DNA of 64,000 nucleotides from Halomonas sp. GT (GCF_002082565.1 NZ_CP020562.1:1488001-1552000); one strand, 5' to 3'; positions 29,867-39,296 are shown, counted from the first letter of the stretch. Notes: a model not told the origin generated them from the sequence alone. Numbers and translations: made by a program.

Positions 29867-30826
29867 TTACGTATTTCTTAGCGCTTCAATATCACTATGG
29901 GTCGGTAGTGCGGCGTAGGCGCCTGGGCGGGTCACTGCGTGAGCACCACAGCGGCAAGCAATATCCACCGCGCGGGTTAGAAAGGCACTGTCCTGGTACC
30001 AGTTCTCATCAATTCCGTGCCGTGATAACTCAGCCAGCAGGCCGCCAATAAACGCATCACCGCCAGCGGTTGTGTCAACAGCGGTCACCTGGGGCGGCGT
30101 GATGGTGTGGTCAAGGCCAACACCTCTCAGCACCACGTTGTTAGGGCCGTCAGTGATTAAAATTACTTTTACCCCAGCGGCTAGTCGCTGAGATAGCCAC
30201 GCTTCCTGAGAGTGCCCGCCACGAAGATAATCAAGCTCATCTAGTGAGACTTTAACGAGATCGGCGTTATCCAATAGCTCGGTTACCAGCCAGAGGTCGG
30301 CTGACCCTTCGGTCCACAGGTTGTGGCGGAGGTTGGCATCCACGCTGACTAAACAGCCTGCGCGCTTTGCCATAGCGGCAATCGCTAAGGTGGTGTCGGC
30401 AATCTCAGGGTCAGTCAAACTGTTGCTGCATAAGTGAACAATGGCCGGTTGTTCAAACACGCCGTAGGGCAAGTGCTCTAGGCGATAAAGCAGATCGGCC
30501 GCCGGTGGGCGATAAAAATCAAACGTGCGCTCGCCGCTACTGTCCCGGGAAACAAACGCCAGCGCAGTGCGTGCTTCTTTGGTCAACACCACGCCCTGAG
30601 TATCCACACCATGGCTTTTTAGCTCACGAATCAAGAAGTGGCCAAACGTATCGTCACCCACCATGCCTAAAAACTGGCTGGGTACATTAAGTCGGGCACA
30701 GGCAACCGCGACGTTAGCAGGCGCGCCGCCCGCGTAAGGCGTGAAGGTTTCTTGGCCAGTGTCATCGCCTAAGCGGCTGGACAACATATCAACCAAGGCT
30801 TCACCGAAAGCAATCACCGGCGTCAT
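29867..30826 (-). CDS. fructokinase, PfkB family
   Basis: Phosphorylates fructose freed by the GH32 enzyme, 319 residues. The N-terminal PfkB signature GGAPANVAVACARL and the C-terminal DTTAGGDAFIGGLL, with the catalytic Asp and anion-hole Gly residues, are intact. VDANLRHNLW is typical of bacterial fructokinases. AAGGAA precedes the ATG by 7 nt. It is the last gene of edd-glk-AKR-frk on the - strand, 40 nt behind the reductase. Another sugar kinase specificity in the same family is possible, but the context favours fructose. Confidence 0.88.
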   Translation of the reverse strand: MTPVIAFGEALVDMLSSRLGDDTGQETFTPYAGGAPANVAVACARLNVPSQFLGMVGDDTFGHFLIRELKSHGVDTQGVVLTKEARTALAFVSRDSSGERTFDFYRPPAADLLYRLEHLPYGVFEQPAIVHLCSNSLTDPEIADTTLAIAAMAKRAGCLVSVDANLRHNLWTEGSADLWLVTELLDNADLVKVSLDELDYLRGGHSQEAWLSQRLAAGVKVILITDGPNNVVLRGVGLDHTITPPQVTAVDTTAGGDAFIGGLLAELSRHGIDENWYQDSAFLTRAVDIACRCGAHAVTRPGAYAALPTHSDIEALRNT

Positions 30827-30866
30827 AAGTCATTCCTTGTCATTATATTATTAATTGATGAAGGGA

Positions 30867-31736
30867 TTACGCGACGCAGTGGCCTCGCGCGGCCTCTAAC
30901 AGCTCGTACCATGTCTCTCTTGATAGCGTCTCAGGCCCGTCGAGCATGTCAGCAATACGCTCAGGTTTTACACTGCCGACAACGGGAATCGGACGGCTAG
31001 GCAGTGTCCGCAGCCAAGCCAGCCCTAACGCGTTAGGAGTGCAGTTTTGCTCTTGGGCTACGCGGTTAAGCACGTTACCGACGTCGCCTTGCATGAGTGT
31101 GCCGCCCGCTAGCGGTGACCAGGCCATCGGCGCATGGCCATCGGCGCAAAGATCATCAAAGCTGCCATCAAACAGGGGGGCGTTATGGCTAATGGAAAGC
31201 TCGATTTGGTTGGCTCGTAAAGGGTGGTGCATGGCGTTTTGCAGTCTGCGCCACTGGCTTGGCAAATGGTTAGAAATGCCCGCAGCGCCAATTTTGCCTG
31301 CGTCGATAGCGTCATCCAGGGCACGCCCAGTCGCTTCTGCGTTCATTAATAAGTCAGGTCGATGAATTAAAAAGTGATCTAGCCGTTCGACGTCCAAGCG
31401 ATCTAGTGCGGCATCAATCGCCTTATTCAAATAGGCAGGGCTGGCGTTATAGTGCTTTATCTTGCCAGAGCCGTGGGCTGGGTTATCGTTGGCGATGCTC
31501 GCTTTGGTCACCACCTTAAGCTGTTTTGCCAACCCAGGACGCGTACGCAGCGCTTGACCAAATAGCGTCTCGCAAGCACCGCTGCCATAAATGTCGGCAT
31601 GGTCGAACCAGTGCAACCCCTGCTCGATACGGGCTTCGATCCAGTCGGCAAGGTGATTCGCTTGGTGCATCTCTGGTGCTTCATGCAGGCGCATCATGCC
31701 GAGAGCAAAGGGCGCATCGAAAGTGTGAGCAGGCAT
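30867..31736 (-). CDS. aldo/keto reductase, YdhF-like
   Basis: NADPH-dependent oxidoreductase of 289 residues, substrate unknown. The AKR barrel shows catalytic-region motifs FDHADIYGSGACETLFG, VVTKAS and FLIHRPD, and the cofactor-binding PIPVVGSVKPERI; it closely parallels E. coli YdhF from memory. The ATG at 31736 follows AGGAA in the 16-nt gap after glk. A longer frame would run back into glk. Its place between glucokinase and fructokinase suggests a role with a sugar or sugar aldehyde, but nothing in the sequence fixes that. Confidence 0.85.
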   Translation of the reverse strand: MPAHTFDAPFALGMMRLHEAPEMHQANHLADWIEARIEQGLHWFDHADIYGSGACETLFGQALRTRPGLAKQLKVVTKASIANDNPAHGSGKIKHYNASPAYLNKAIDAALDRLDVERLDHFLIHRPDLLMNAEATGRALDDAIDAGKIGAAGISNHLPSQWRRLQNAMHHPLRANQIELSISHNAPLFDGSFDDLCADGHAPMAWSPLAGGTLMQGDVGNVLNRVAQEQNCTPNALGLAWLRTLPSRPIPVVGSVKPERIADMLDGPETLSRETWYELLEAARGHCVA

Positions 31737-31752
31737 GGACGTTCCTAATAAG

Positions 31753-32718
31753 TTAAAAGACTTCTTCGTTATGCAGCGCTTCGGCGGCTCCGAGCAGCCC
31801 TGTCCACGGGTGAGTAACAATCCACACGGGAATATCGGCGTTATAGGCGCCCATCCGGCCTTTGTTCACAAAGCTATCACGCAGCTCGGATTTAGGTAGC
31901 CACTCCAGCAGGCGCGGTAAGATTCCGCCGCATAGATAAACGCCCCCCCTGGCTCCCATTGTTAGGGTCGCGTCGCCGCATACATCGCCGAGGATTTTTA
32001 AAAAGCGCAGCAGGGTGGCGGTGGCGATAGAGTCACCCTGATTGGCGGCTTGGGTAACCTCGGCTGGCGTCGTGTAGCTAGGCGTTTGCTCGTTCAGAGC
32101 ACAATGGGCCTGATACAGCTCTAGTAGGCCCTGGCCGCATAAAATGCGCTCCACGCTGACCCGTTGGTAGCGCTGTAGAAAAACATCCAGCAGCGCCCGC
32201 TCGGTGGTGTCAGTGGGAGCAAACGTGACGTGGCCGCCCTCGGTGGGCAGTGGTATCCAAGCATGTTGGCCGGGAAAAACGCCAGCAACGCCCAGGCCTG
32301 TACCGGGGCCAATTACCAAGCGGGTAGAGTGAGACTGAGCCACACCTGCTTGCACTTCCACCAGGTTGTCGGTGTCCACATGGGGCACGCCCAGTGCCTG
32401 TGCGGTAAAATCATTAATCACTTTGAACAGTGATAGGTTCAGCGTCTGCTGAACATCGCTTTTCATAAAATCCCAGTGATTATTGGTCATCTTGACTCGC
32501 TCGGCGTGAACCGGGCAGGCAAATGCCAAACAGGCTTCCATTGGTGCATTGTCACCGGTAGCTCCCACGCGCTCCAGGTAGTCCTGAATCGCGTCGATAA
32601 CCCCAGGGTAATCCGCGCAGGGAAGATTAATAATATCGTGCGGCGTCACTTTGCCTGGCGTGACGAGCGCCAGGCGTGCATTGGTACCGCCAATATCACC
32701 AATTAAGGCTGGTCGCAT
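31753..32718 (-). CDS. glk: glucokinase (Glk family)
   Basis: ATP:glucose 6-phosphotransferase of 321 residues, in the hexokinase/actin fold. Phosphate-1 motif GDIGGTNARLALV is at residues 7-19; the sugar-binding ACPVHAERVKMTNNHW, the IGPGTGLGVAG phosphate-2 loop and the adenosine motif GARGGVYLCGGI follow. The sequence belongs to the non-ROK bacterial Glk group. Its start overlaps the edd stop by one base (TGATG). It feeds glucose 6-phosphate to Zwf, consistent with uptake of unphosphorylated sugars. Confidence 0.95.
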   Translation of the reverse strand: MRPALIGDIGGTNARLALVTPGKVTPHDIINLPCADYPGVIDAIQDYLERVGATGDNAPMEACLAFACPVHAERVKMTNNHWDFMKSDVQQTLNLSLFKVINDFTAQALGVPHVDTDNLVEVQAGVAQSHSTRLVIGPGTGLGVAGVFPGQHAWIPLPTEGGHVTFAPTDTTERALLDVFLQRYQRVSVERILCGQGLLELYQAHCALNEQTPSYTTPAEVTQAANQGDSIATATLLRFLKILGDVCGDATLTMGARGGVYLCGGILPRLLEWLPKSELRDSFVNKGRMGAYNADIPVWIVTHPWTGLLGAAEALHNEEVF

Positions 32719-34607
32719 CAGGCATCCTCTTGAAGAATCTGGTCCTGTTGACGAGCGAGGTCGTCGGCTTCAAAGCCGCCCAGTGAGCCTGCCCCTTCTT
32801 CACCCCGCATGGCCAAGTGGCGGAAGCCGCTAAACAGTTCACGGCCGAGGCCGACGTGATAGTGATCCAAATTCGCCACTACGCGCTCGCGATCTGCCCA
32901 GGTAGCCGCCTCTACTTTGGCTTCCAGCGTGCCTGCGTTAGCGTCCAGGCGCACAATGTCGCCGTCGCGCAATTTCGATAGCGGGCCACCGTCCAAGGCT
33001 TCTGGGCTGATATGAATCGCAGCGGGCACTTTACCGGACGCGCCGGACATACGACCATCGGTTACCAGTGCCACTTTGAAGCCGCGGTCTTGCAATACGC
33101 CAAGGAACGGTGTCAGTTTGTGAAGTTCCGGCATGCCATTGGCTTTTGGCCCCTGGAAGCGCACCACGACGATCACGTCGCGATCTAAATCTCCAGACTC
33201 AAACGCAGCTTTCATTTCGTTCTGGTCTTCAAAGATTTTTACCGGCGCTTCTACCACGCGATGCTCGTCGGCAACGGCGGATACTTTGATCACGCCGCGT
33301 CCCAGGTTGCCTTTCATTACTGTTAGGCCGCCGGTAGCTGCGAAGGGCGTAGCTACTGGGCGTAAGACGTCTTCATCTAAGCTGCTTTCTGGTCCTTCGT
33401 GCCAGACCACTTTGCCATTTTCTAGGAAAGGCTCTTGTGTGTAGGCTGTCAGGTCGGTGCCGAACACCGTTGGTATATCGCCGTGCAGCAAGCCCGCGCC
33501 CAGCAGTTCTCGGAACAAGTAGCTCATGCCGCCTGCCGCCTGGAAGTGGTTAATGTCCGCTTGGCCGTTAGGGTATACCTGCATCAGGCTGGGCGTTACG
33601 GCGGAGAGGTCTGTAAAGTCGTCCCAGTTCAGCGTAATGCCCGCCGCGGCGGCCATGGCAATCAAATGCATCGTATGGTTGGTTGAGCCGCCAGATGCCA
33701 ACAAACCGACTACCGCGTTGACGATGGCGCGTTCGTCAATCTGCTTATAGAAAGGGCGGTAGTTGCCGCCAGGCTCAGTGTTGCGAATCGCTTGTTCGGT
33801 CGCGTAGCGGGTCAGGGCTTCACGCATTTCCGTGCCGGGGTTCACAAACGAAGTGCCCGGCAGGTGAAGGCCCATTACTTCCATCATCAGCTGATTCGAG
33901 TTGGCAGTGCCGTAGAAGGTGCAGGTGCCAGGGCTGTGATAAGAGTCAGACTCCGCTTGCAGCAGCGCGTCGCGCCCCACTTTGCCTTCTGCGTATAGCT
34001 GGCGGATGCGTGCTTTCTCTTTGTTCGGCAGGCCGCTGGGCATCGGGCCCGCAGGTACGAACATGGCGGGTAGGTGCCCAAAGCGCGCAGCTGCGATAAA
34101 CAGGCCAGGGATAATCTTGTCGCACACGCCCAGATAAAGGGCGGCATCAAACATGTTGTGTGAAAGCCCAACCGCAGCAGCCATCGCAATCACGTCGCGG
34201 GAAAACAGCGACAGTTCCATACCCGGTTGGCCTTGAGTAACTCCGTCGCACATGGCGGGTACACCACCGGCAAATTGGGCGGTTGACCCCATGGCGCTAG
34301 CAGCGGCTTTGATGGTTTCCGGGAAAGTTTCAAACGGCTGGTGGGCCGACAGCATATCGTTGTAAGAAGAAATGATCCCCAGGTTGGCGCTATTCATTAG
34401 CTTCAGGGAGTCTTTCTCTTGGGGACTACAGGCGGCAAAGCCGTGGGCTAGGTTACCGCAGGATAGCTCTGCACGGTGCACACCACGCTTATGCTGGTCC
34501 GCCATGCGTTGCTCATAGAGAGCACGCCGCTCAGCAGAGCGCTCACGAATGCGTTGGGTAACCTCAGCAACGGTAGTATTTAAAGTAGCGGATGTTGAGC
34601 TCGGCAT
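32718..34607 (-). CDS. edd: 6-phosphogluconate dehydratase
   Basis: Converts 6-phosphogluconate to KDPG, 629 residues, with a [4Fe-4S] cluster. Family landmarks are [13 protein letters not shown], the Cys-bearing [20 protein letters not shown] (signature), [23 protein letters not shown] and [16 protein letters not shown]. The ATG at 34607 is preceded by AGAGG; the frame reaching 34640 adds eleven atypical residues. First gene of edd-glk-AKR-frk. Two HexR-type sites lie in the leader. Confidence 0.96.
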   Translation of the reverse strand: MPSSTSATLNTTVAEVTQRIRERSAERRALYEQRMADQHKRGVHRAELSCGNLAHGFAACSPQEKDSLKLMNSANLGIISSYNDMLSAHQPFETFPETIKAAASAMGSTAQFAGGVPAMCDGVTQGQPGMELSLFSRDVIAMAAAVGLSHNMFDAALYLGVCDKIIPGLFIAAARFGHLPAMFVPAGPMPSGLPNKEKARIRQLYAEGKVGRDALLQAESDSYHSPGTCTFYGTANSNQLMMEVMGLHLPGTSFVNPGTEMREALTRYATEQAIRNTEPGGNYRPFYKQIDERAIVNAVVGLLASGGSTNHTMHLIAMAAAAGITLNWDDFTDLSAVTPSLMQVYPNGQADINHFQAAGGMSYLFRELLGAGLLHGDIPTVFGTDLTAYTQEPFLENGKVVWHEGPESSLDEDVLRPVATPFAATGGLTVMKGNLGRGVIKVSAVADEHRVVEAPVKIFEDQNEMKAAFESGDLDRDVIVVVRFQGPKANGMPELHKLTPFLGVLQDRGFKVALVTDGRMSGASGKVPAAIHISPEALDGGPLSKLRDGDIVRLDANAGTLEAKVEAATWADRERVVANLDHYHVGLGRELFSGFRHLAMRGEEGAGSLGGFEADDLARQQDQILQEDA

Positions 34608-34643
34608 AGAGACCTCTGCAGGGTAGAGACGGTGAGTCAAGTT

Positions 34644-34658
34644 TGTAGTTATTTTACA
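34644..34658 (-). promoter_or_regulatory. HexR operator 1 upstream of edd
   Basis: TGTAGTTATTTTACA agrees with TGTARTWWWATTACA at 14 of 15 positions. It lies 37-51 bp before the edd ATG and downstream of a possible - strand -10 (TTATAT, complement of 34672-34677). Confidence 0.75.
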
Positions 34659-34705
34659 TCTTTTTGTGTCGATATAAGAGACTTTACGGCAATAAAAACC
34701 ATATT

Positions 34706-34720
34706 TGTAGTTTTATTACC
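34706..34720 (-). promoter_or_regulatory. HexR operator 2 upstream of edd
   Basis: TGTAGTTTTATTACC agrees with TGTARTWWWATTACA at 14 of 15 positions. It starts 62 bp from the first site, close to six helical turns, which would allow two dimers on the same DNA face. The rest of 34721-34900 has no recognisable element before cobT, and no B12 riboswitch. Confidence 0.75.
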
Positions 34721-34900
34721 CCTGGTTAATAACGACTATCGTCGTAAATGATGATGCTTTTATGAACATTACAGCTAACAGGGCAGTTCAGCCCCTGATG
34801 GGGTTGTTGCGTGCTGGAGTGTCTTAAAGCGCAAGTATAGCAGCCGCGCTTTTGCTACCATCTTGCGCAAAATGAATTTGATTGCTGCCCTGGAGTTGCT

Positions 34901-35950
34901 ATGCATCCCGTCGTTAACCACGTCACGCCACTTGATAGCCACACTGGCGCATTGACACTTCGCTATATTGATACGCTCACCAAGCCGCCAGGCAGCCTCG
35001 GCCAGTTAGAAGCATTGGCCGTTACGCTTAGTGAGATCACTGGTGAATGTAAGCCAAGCATCACGCCACCGGCGATCATTGTCTTTGCTGCTGATCACGG
35101 TGTTGCTGAAGAGGGCGTGTCGGCCTTCCCACAAGAAGTGACGGCGCAAATGGTGGCTAACTTTACCCGTGGCGGGGCGGCAATTAATGTCTTTGCCAGG
35201 CAAATTGGTGCACAGGTTGAGGTCGTGGATGTTGGTGTTGCGTCACCGTTGGTAATGCCTGATGTGATAGATGCCAAGGTGCGCGCAGGTACCGCCAATA
35301 TGGTGCTTGAAGATGCCATGAGCCGTGACGAAGCGCTAGCTGCGTTACAGGTAGGCGGCGAGGCCGTTGAACGCGCCGTTCAGGCGGGAGCGAAATGCAT
35401 TATTGTTGGTGAAATGGGCATTGCTAATACCACGTCAAGCAGCGCGATGCTGGCGGCGCTGACCGGTAGGCCAGTGGCTCAGTTGGTGGGCACTGGCACC
35501 GGTATTAACAGTGCTCAGCAGGCCCATAAAGTAGCGGTGATCGAGCGGGCGCTAAAAGCACGCCAAGCTAATGCCGAAGACCCCATGGAGGTGCTGAACA
35601 AGCTCGGCGGGTTAGAGATCGCTGCCATGACAGGAGCTTATTTGGCCACGGCGGCCAATCGCTTGCCAGCCATTGTGGATGGCTTTATTGCGACGGTTGC
35701 AGCCCTGACAGCCTGCCGTTTATGTCCAGCGGTGCGCGGTTATTTGATTTTTGGACATCGTTCTGAAGAGCCTGGCCATACCACGGCCCTTGAGGTGCTT
35801 GATGCGTCGCCGCTGCTAGCCCTGGGAATGCGCCTGGGAGAAGGCAGTGGCGCGGCGTTGGCATTTCCTTTATTGCAGGCCGCCGCCGCGATGCTCTGTG
35901 AAATGGCCACCTTTGCCGATGCGGGCATTAGCGATAATGCTGCCCCATGA
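34901..35950 (+). CDS. cobT: nicotinate-nucleotide:dimethylbenzimidazole phosphoribosyltransferase
   Basis: Makes alpha-ribazole phosphate from NaMN and DMB for the lower ligand of B12. It has 349 residues. Motifs of the family: TKPPGSLGQLE, FAADHGVAEEGVSAFP, GEMGIANTTSSSA, the loop VGTGTGIN and the C-terminal FGHRSEEPGH, followed by RLGEGSGA with the catalytic Glu (E317 in the Salmonella enzyme). GGAG lies 5 nt before the ATG. It overlaps cbiZ by four bases. It is the first gene of the late B12 assembly operon. Confidence 0.97.
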   Translation: MHPVVNHVTPLDSHTGALTLRYIDTLTKPPGSLGQLEALAVTLSEITGECKPSITPPAIIVFAADHGVAEEGVSAFPQEVTAQMVANFTRGGAAINVFARQIGAQVEVVDVGVASPLVMPDVIDAKVRAGTANMVLEDAMSRDEALAALQVGGEAVERAVQAGAKCIIVGEMGIANTTSSSAMLAALTGRPVAQLVGTGTGINSAQQAHKVAVIERALKARQANAEDPMEVLNKLGGLEIAAMTGAYLATAANRLPAIVDGFIATVAALTACRLCPAVRGYLIFGHRSEEPGHTTALEVLDASPLLALGMRLGEGSGAALAFPLLQAAAAMLCEMATFADAGISDNAAP

Positions 35951-36660
35951 GTGAGCAAGAAACGCTTTCATTTAGCAAGCCGCTAACGTGGTCGCAAAGC
36001 GAACACTGCTTGGTGGTGTCGGCTGCTGAGCCACTGTACACCCTGAGTAGCGCGCTTGTGGGGGGTGGGTTTGGACCTCGTCAACACTTCGCAAATTTTC
36101 ACGTTGATAAAGATTACGACGGCCATCACCCGAAAGATGACCTGCTACGTTGGCTAGCAGATCAGCAGCTACCGCTATCCGCTGTTGCGATGATGACTGC
36201 AGTGCGCCTGCGCAGCGTATGTGCTGTCAGCGTGCCGTTGGCTGAAACACCTGATGGCGTGCTGGCCGTGGTGACGGCAGGTGTTGGCAACGCGGTGGAT
36301 ATTAGCGTTCCAAGCGATTCAGACCCTCGTCTAGTGCTGCGAAGCACATCCAAGGTGGGGACGATTAATACGCTTCTTTTTTTAGATGCTCATTTGACCG
36401 ATGGTGGGCTGGTTAATGCGTCTCTGTCGGCAACGGAAGCGAAAGTTCAAGCATTGAGAGAAATGGGTGTTAACGATCCATTCAGCGAAACGCCCGCTAC
36501 CGGCACATCAACCGACAGCCTGTCTATCGCCGCCACCCAGCGAGGGTGTCAGACCCCCTATGCAGGTTCTGGCACGGCGATTGGGCGGGCGATTGGCCAA
36601 GCAGTGTATCAGGCAACGTTGGGTTCGCTGACGAAATCACAGCAGGTTTCACCATGCTAG
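35947..36660 (+). CDS. cbiZ: CbiZ, adenosylcobinamide amidohydrolase
   Basis: Cleaves the aminopropanol side chain from adenosylcobinamide to give adenosylcobyric acid, a salvage step best known from archaea. The 237-residue protein has the CbiZ-family segments VVTAGVGNAVDIS, TINTLLFLDAHLTDGGLVNA, EAKVQALREMGV and ATGTSTDSLSIAATQRG. The start ATG overlaps the cobT stop (ATGA). It directly precedes cbiB, which rebuilds the bond that CbiZ breaks. In the few bacteria that have it, CbiZ lets the cell replace the tail of foreign corrinoids. Function is inferred from family and context. Confidence 0.88.
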   Translation: MSEQETLSFSKPLTWSQSEHCLVVSAAEPLYTLSSALVGGGFGPRQHFANFHVDKDYDGHHPKDDLLRWLADQQLPLSAVAMMTAVRLRSVCAVSVPLAETPDGVLAVVTAGVGNAVDISVPSDSDPRLVLRSTSKVGTINTLLFLDAHLTDGGLVNASLSATEAKVQALREMGVNDPFSETPATGTSTDSLSIAATQRGCQTPYAGSGTAIGRAIGQAVYQATLGSLTKSQQVSPC

Positions 36661-37667
36661 GGGTAACGTCTGTTGGATTAGTAGCGATGGCGATTGTCAT
36701 TGATTTGATCGTTGGTGATCCCCGTTCGTTGCCGCACCCAGTGGTCATAATAGGGCGTGCCATCAGCGTACTTGAGCAGCGCTGGAACCAGGGAAGTGAA
36801 AAACGCCGTCGGCTTCAGGGCTTTATACTCACCGCCACCATTGTGCTGGGCACGTTTACCCTCGCTTGGCTGAGTTTGGAGCTACTGACTTGGGTGCATC
36901 CTTGGCTTGGGCTAGCTGCCGAGCTTTGGTTACTGGCAACAACGCTGGCTATAAAAGGCTTGGCGGAAGCGGGGCGCGCCATTGCCGTGCCGCTGGCTAA
37001 CGGTGATGTTGTATCGGCACGAAAGGCGCTTTCTATGGTGGTGGGGCGTGATACGGAGCAACTGGATGAAGCGGAAATTACCCGTGGTGCGGTGGAAACC
37101 ATTGCAGAAAATACGGTGGACGGCATCACCTCGCCGCTTTTTTTTGCTTTGATAGGCGGTGCGCCGCTGGCGCTGGCTTATAAAGCGATCAACACACTGG
37201 ATTCCATGGTGGGTTACCAAAACGAACGCTATAGCGACTTCGGCTATGCCTCGGCGAAGCTCGATGATATAGCTAACTGGCTGCCCGCTAGGCTGACCGC
37301 GCTATGCTTGTGGGTTGCCGGGGTGCTGATCAGTTGGCAATCACCGGCGCTACATTGGCGTCGGGCCATGTTGGCTACCTGCCGCGAAGCGCCCCGCCAC
37401 CCAAGCCCTAATGCGGGGTGGCCAGAAGCCATGGTCGCGAACTTGTTGGGTGTGCAGTTGGGTGGCACCAATGTTTATCAGGGCGCGGTTTCTCATCGAG
37501 CAACCCTTGGCTCGCGACTGGAAACGCTGACGTGTTCGCATATCAACGCCACGATTAAATTGATGCACGGCGCTTGGCTGCTGTTTTTCTTGTTAATGAC
37601 CGTGTTGATGAGTGTATTAACGAGCGTATTAATGAGCTCGGAAAGCGCGGGGATTTCATGGCTATGA
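36654..37667 (+). CDS. cbiB: adenosylcobinamide-phosphate synthase CbiB (CobD-type)
   Basis: Membrane enzyme that joins aminopropanol (phosphate) to adenosylcobyric acid, 337 residues with four to five hydrophobic segments. Family motifs: IDLIVGDPRSLPHPVVIIGR, VVGRDTEQLDEAEITRGAVE (its end near ETIAENTVDGI), YKAINTLDSMVGY and GWPEAMVANLLGVQLGG. The ATG at 36654 overlaps the cbiZ end by 7 nt and follows GCAGG; the longer frame from 36546 lies inside cbiZ. A repetitive Val/Leu/Ser tail (MSVLTSVLMSS) ends the protein. Confidence 0.94.
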   Translation: MLGVTSVGLVAMAIVIDLIVGDPRSLPHPVVIIGRAISVLEQRWNQGSEKRRRLQGFILTATIVLGTFTLAWLSLELLTWVHPWLGLAAELWLLATTLAIKGLAEAGRAIAVPLANGDVVSARKALSMVVGRDTEQLDEAEITRGAVETIAENTVDGITSPLFFALIGGAPLALAYKAINTLDSMVGYQNERYSDFGYASAKLDDIANWLPARLTALCLWVAGVLISWQSPALHWRRAMLATCREAPRHPSPNAGWPEAMVANLLGVQLGGTNVYQGAVSHRATLGSRLETLTCSHINATIKLMHGAWLLFFLLMTVLMSVLTSVLMSSESAGISWL

Positions 37668-38779
37668 GTCGTCAAACCACTGTTCACGAGGCTGCTGATT
37701 GGCCAAGCCATGGTGGCCAGGCCGCCGCGCTGCTAAAGCGTTTTGGATTAGCTGCCGATCATGTGATTGACGATGTGAGCGCTAACCTTAACCCGCTTGG
37801 GCCGCCCGAGTGGGTAGCAAGCTGGCTGGTAGCGCGGTTTGGTGGGCTTAGCCGCTACCCCTCGCCAGACTACGCTGCAGCCCGGCAGGCCATTGCGGCG
37901 CACAACGGTGTTCAACCAGCACAAGTGCTGCTAACCAATGGTGGGGCAGAGGCCATTTTTCTTGCCGCTGCGCTGCATGCCAGTGGGCGTGCCTTATTAC
38001 TGGCTCCCAGCTTTGGTGAATATGCCAGAGCCTGTTCTGCCCACCGTATTGAAATGACCGAGCATGTGTTGCGCGAGCCGCATTTCGCTTGTGAGATGGC
38101 CGACCTGCTAGAGAGCGCATCAAGCGCCGACGTGGTGTTTTTGTGTCGTCCGAATAACCCGACTGGCACGCTGATATCCATCGATGCAGTAGAGACGCTA
38201 CTAGCGCATACACAGGCTACTGGAACCCAAGTGGTGGTTGATGAAGCCTTTATCGATCTATCGATAGGTGTCGAGGCGTTGACGCCGCTACTTAAACACT
38301 ACTGTCACTTAGTGCTGCTACGCTCAATGACCAAGTTTTATACCTTGCCTGGAGTGCGCTTAGGCTACGTGCTGGCTTCGGAAAACATAGTAGACACCAT
38401 GAGTCACCACCAGCCGCCTTGGAGTGTGAACCATCTTGCCGCCGAACTGGTGGCACCGCTGCTTGCGGATAGTGAGTTTGCACGGCTCACCCAGCAGTGG
38501 CTTGCCAGGGAGCAGCCACGTATGGGCAAGGCGTTGCAAACGCTAGGGCTTGAGGTGGCGACTAGTCATAGCTGCTTTTTCCTTGTGCGGCCTGGTGTTT
38601 TACAGCGTGAACGCGGCGTGACCAGCGCAGACCTTTTTGAACGCATGCTTTATAAAGGACTATTGGCGAGGCATACCCACAGCTTTAAAGGGCTTGAGGG
38701 CAGTTGGTTACGCTTGGCACTGCGTGATGAGTCGGCAAATAACCGCTTGCTAAAGGTGCTGCATGATTGTCTTTGTTAG
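37658..38779 (+). CDS. cobD: threonine-phosphate decarboxylase (CobD/CobC-type, PLP)
   Basis: PLP enzyme related to histidinol-phosphate aminotransferase that makes aminopropanol phosphate from threonine phosphate. It has 373 residues. DVSANLNPLGPPEW at the start is the family signature. DEAFIDLS binds the cofactor, and K226 in RSMTKFYTLPGVRLGY is the Schiff-base Lys. The ATG at 37658 overlaps the cbiB end by 10 nt and follows GGGGA; a second ATG at 37664 is possible. It is named cobD here as in Salmonella (CobC in Pseudomonas). Confidence 0.93.
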   Translation: MAMSRQTTVHEAADWPSHGGQAAALLKRFGLAADHVIDDVSANLNPLGPPEWVASWLVARFGGLSRYPSPDYAAARQAIAAHNGVQPAQVLLTNGGAEAIFLAAALHASGRALLLAPSFGEYARACSAHRIEMTEHVLREPHFACEMADLLESASSADVVFLCRPNNPTGTLISIDAVETLLAHTQATGTQVVVDEAFIDLSIGVEALTPLLKHYCHLVLLRSMTKFYTLPGVRLGYVLASENIVDTMSHHQPPWSVNHLAAELVAPLLADSEFARLTQQWLAREQPRMGKALQTLGLEVATSHSCFFLVRPGVLQRERGVTSADLFERMLYKGLLARHTHSFKGLEGSWLRLALRDESANNRLLKVLHDCLC

Positions 38780-39296
38780 TGGGGGGGCTCGCTCTGGAAA
38801 AAGCCAAGTAGCGGAGCAGCGAGTGCTCAGCGCAGCGGGTGACGCCCACTGCTATTACATTGCCACCGCCAATATTTACGACGCAGAAATGGCCGACCGG
38901 GTATCTCGCCACCAGGCACGCCGGGAAGGCCAGTGGGTGACGCTAGAGGCGCCCCTGGCGATTGACCAAGCGATTGCCCAAGTGCCCGATCACCACGCGG
39001 TGCTGCTCGATTGTTTAACCCTATGGGCAGGACAAGTGCTGTTTGGCGCTGAGCCAAATGAAGAATTCAGTGATGAGCAAGGCCTAGCGCTGTTGGCTCG
39101 CTGCCTGCGTGATGCACAAGCACGTGGGCTGACACTGGTGATTGTATCGAACGATCTCAACGAAGAGCTGATTCCTGATCAGCCGGCTACCTGGCGCTAC
39201 GTTGAGTTTATCCAGTACTTGCACCGCTGGTTAGCGGCGGAAGCTGACTCAGTGCTTGAAGTCATCGTGGGCTGTGCCATGGAGTGGAAACGATGA
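38763..39296 (+). CDS. cobU: CobU-family adenosylcobinamide kinase/guanylyltransferase, copy 1
   Basis: Catalyses phosphorylation and GMP transfer to adenosylcobinamide in the family. It has 177 residues. The P-loop GGARSGKS is intact at residues 7-14, and the conserved His that carries GMP in Salmonella CobU corresponds to H50 in SRHQARR. LLDCLTLWAGQVLF is also normal. The C-terminal signature NEVGxGIVP, however, reads NDLNEELIP, and the usual RDxxGRxNQ segment is not recognisable. A second family member 1.3 kb downstream keeps NELGRGIVP but has lost the other motifs. Overlaps cobD by 17 nt and cobS by 4. Confidence 0.85.
   Translation: MIVFVSGGARSGKSQVAEQRVLSAAGDAHCYYIATANIYDAEMADRVSRHQARREGQWVTLEAPLAIDQAIAQVPDHHAVLLDCLTLWAGQVLFGAEPNEEFSDEQGLALLARCLRDAQARGLTLVIVSNDLNEELIPDQPATWRYVEFIQYLHRWLAAEADSVLEVIVGCAMEWKR

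Noticed and set aside
34721..34900. Possible second cobalamin riboswitch before cobT
   Set aside because: The B12 box and the other conserved core elements are missing; only a short CCCC/GGGG stem is present.
36546..36653. Upstream extension of CbiB from the earlier in-frame start
   Set aside because: It lies inside cbiZ coding sequence, lacks a ribosome site, and the family N-terminus begins after 36654.
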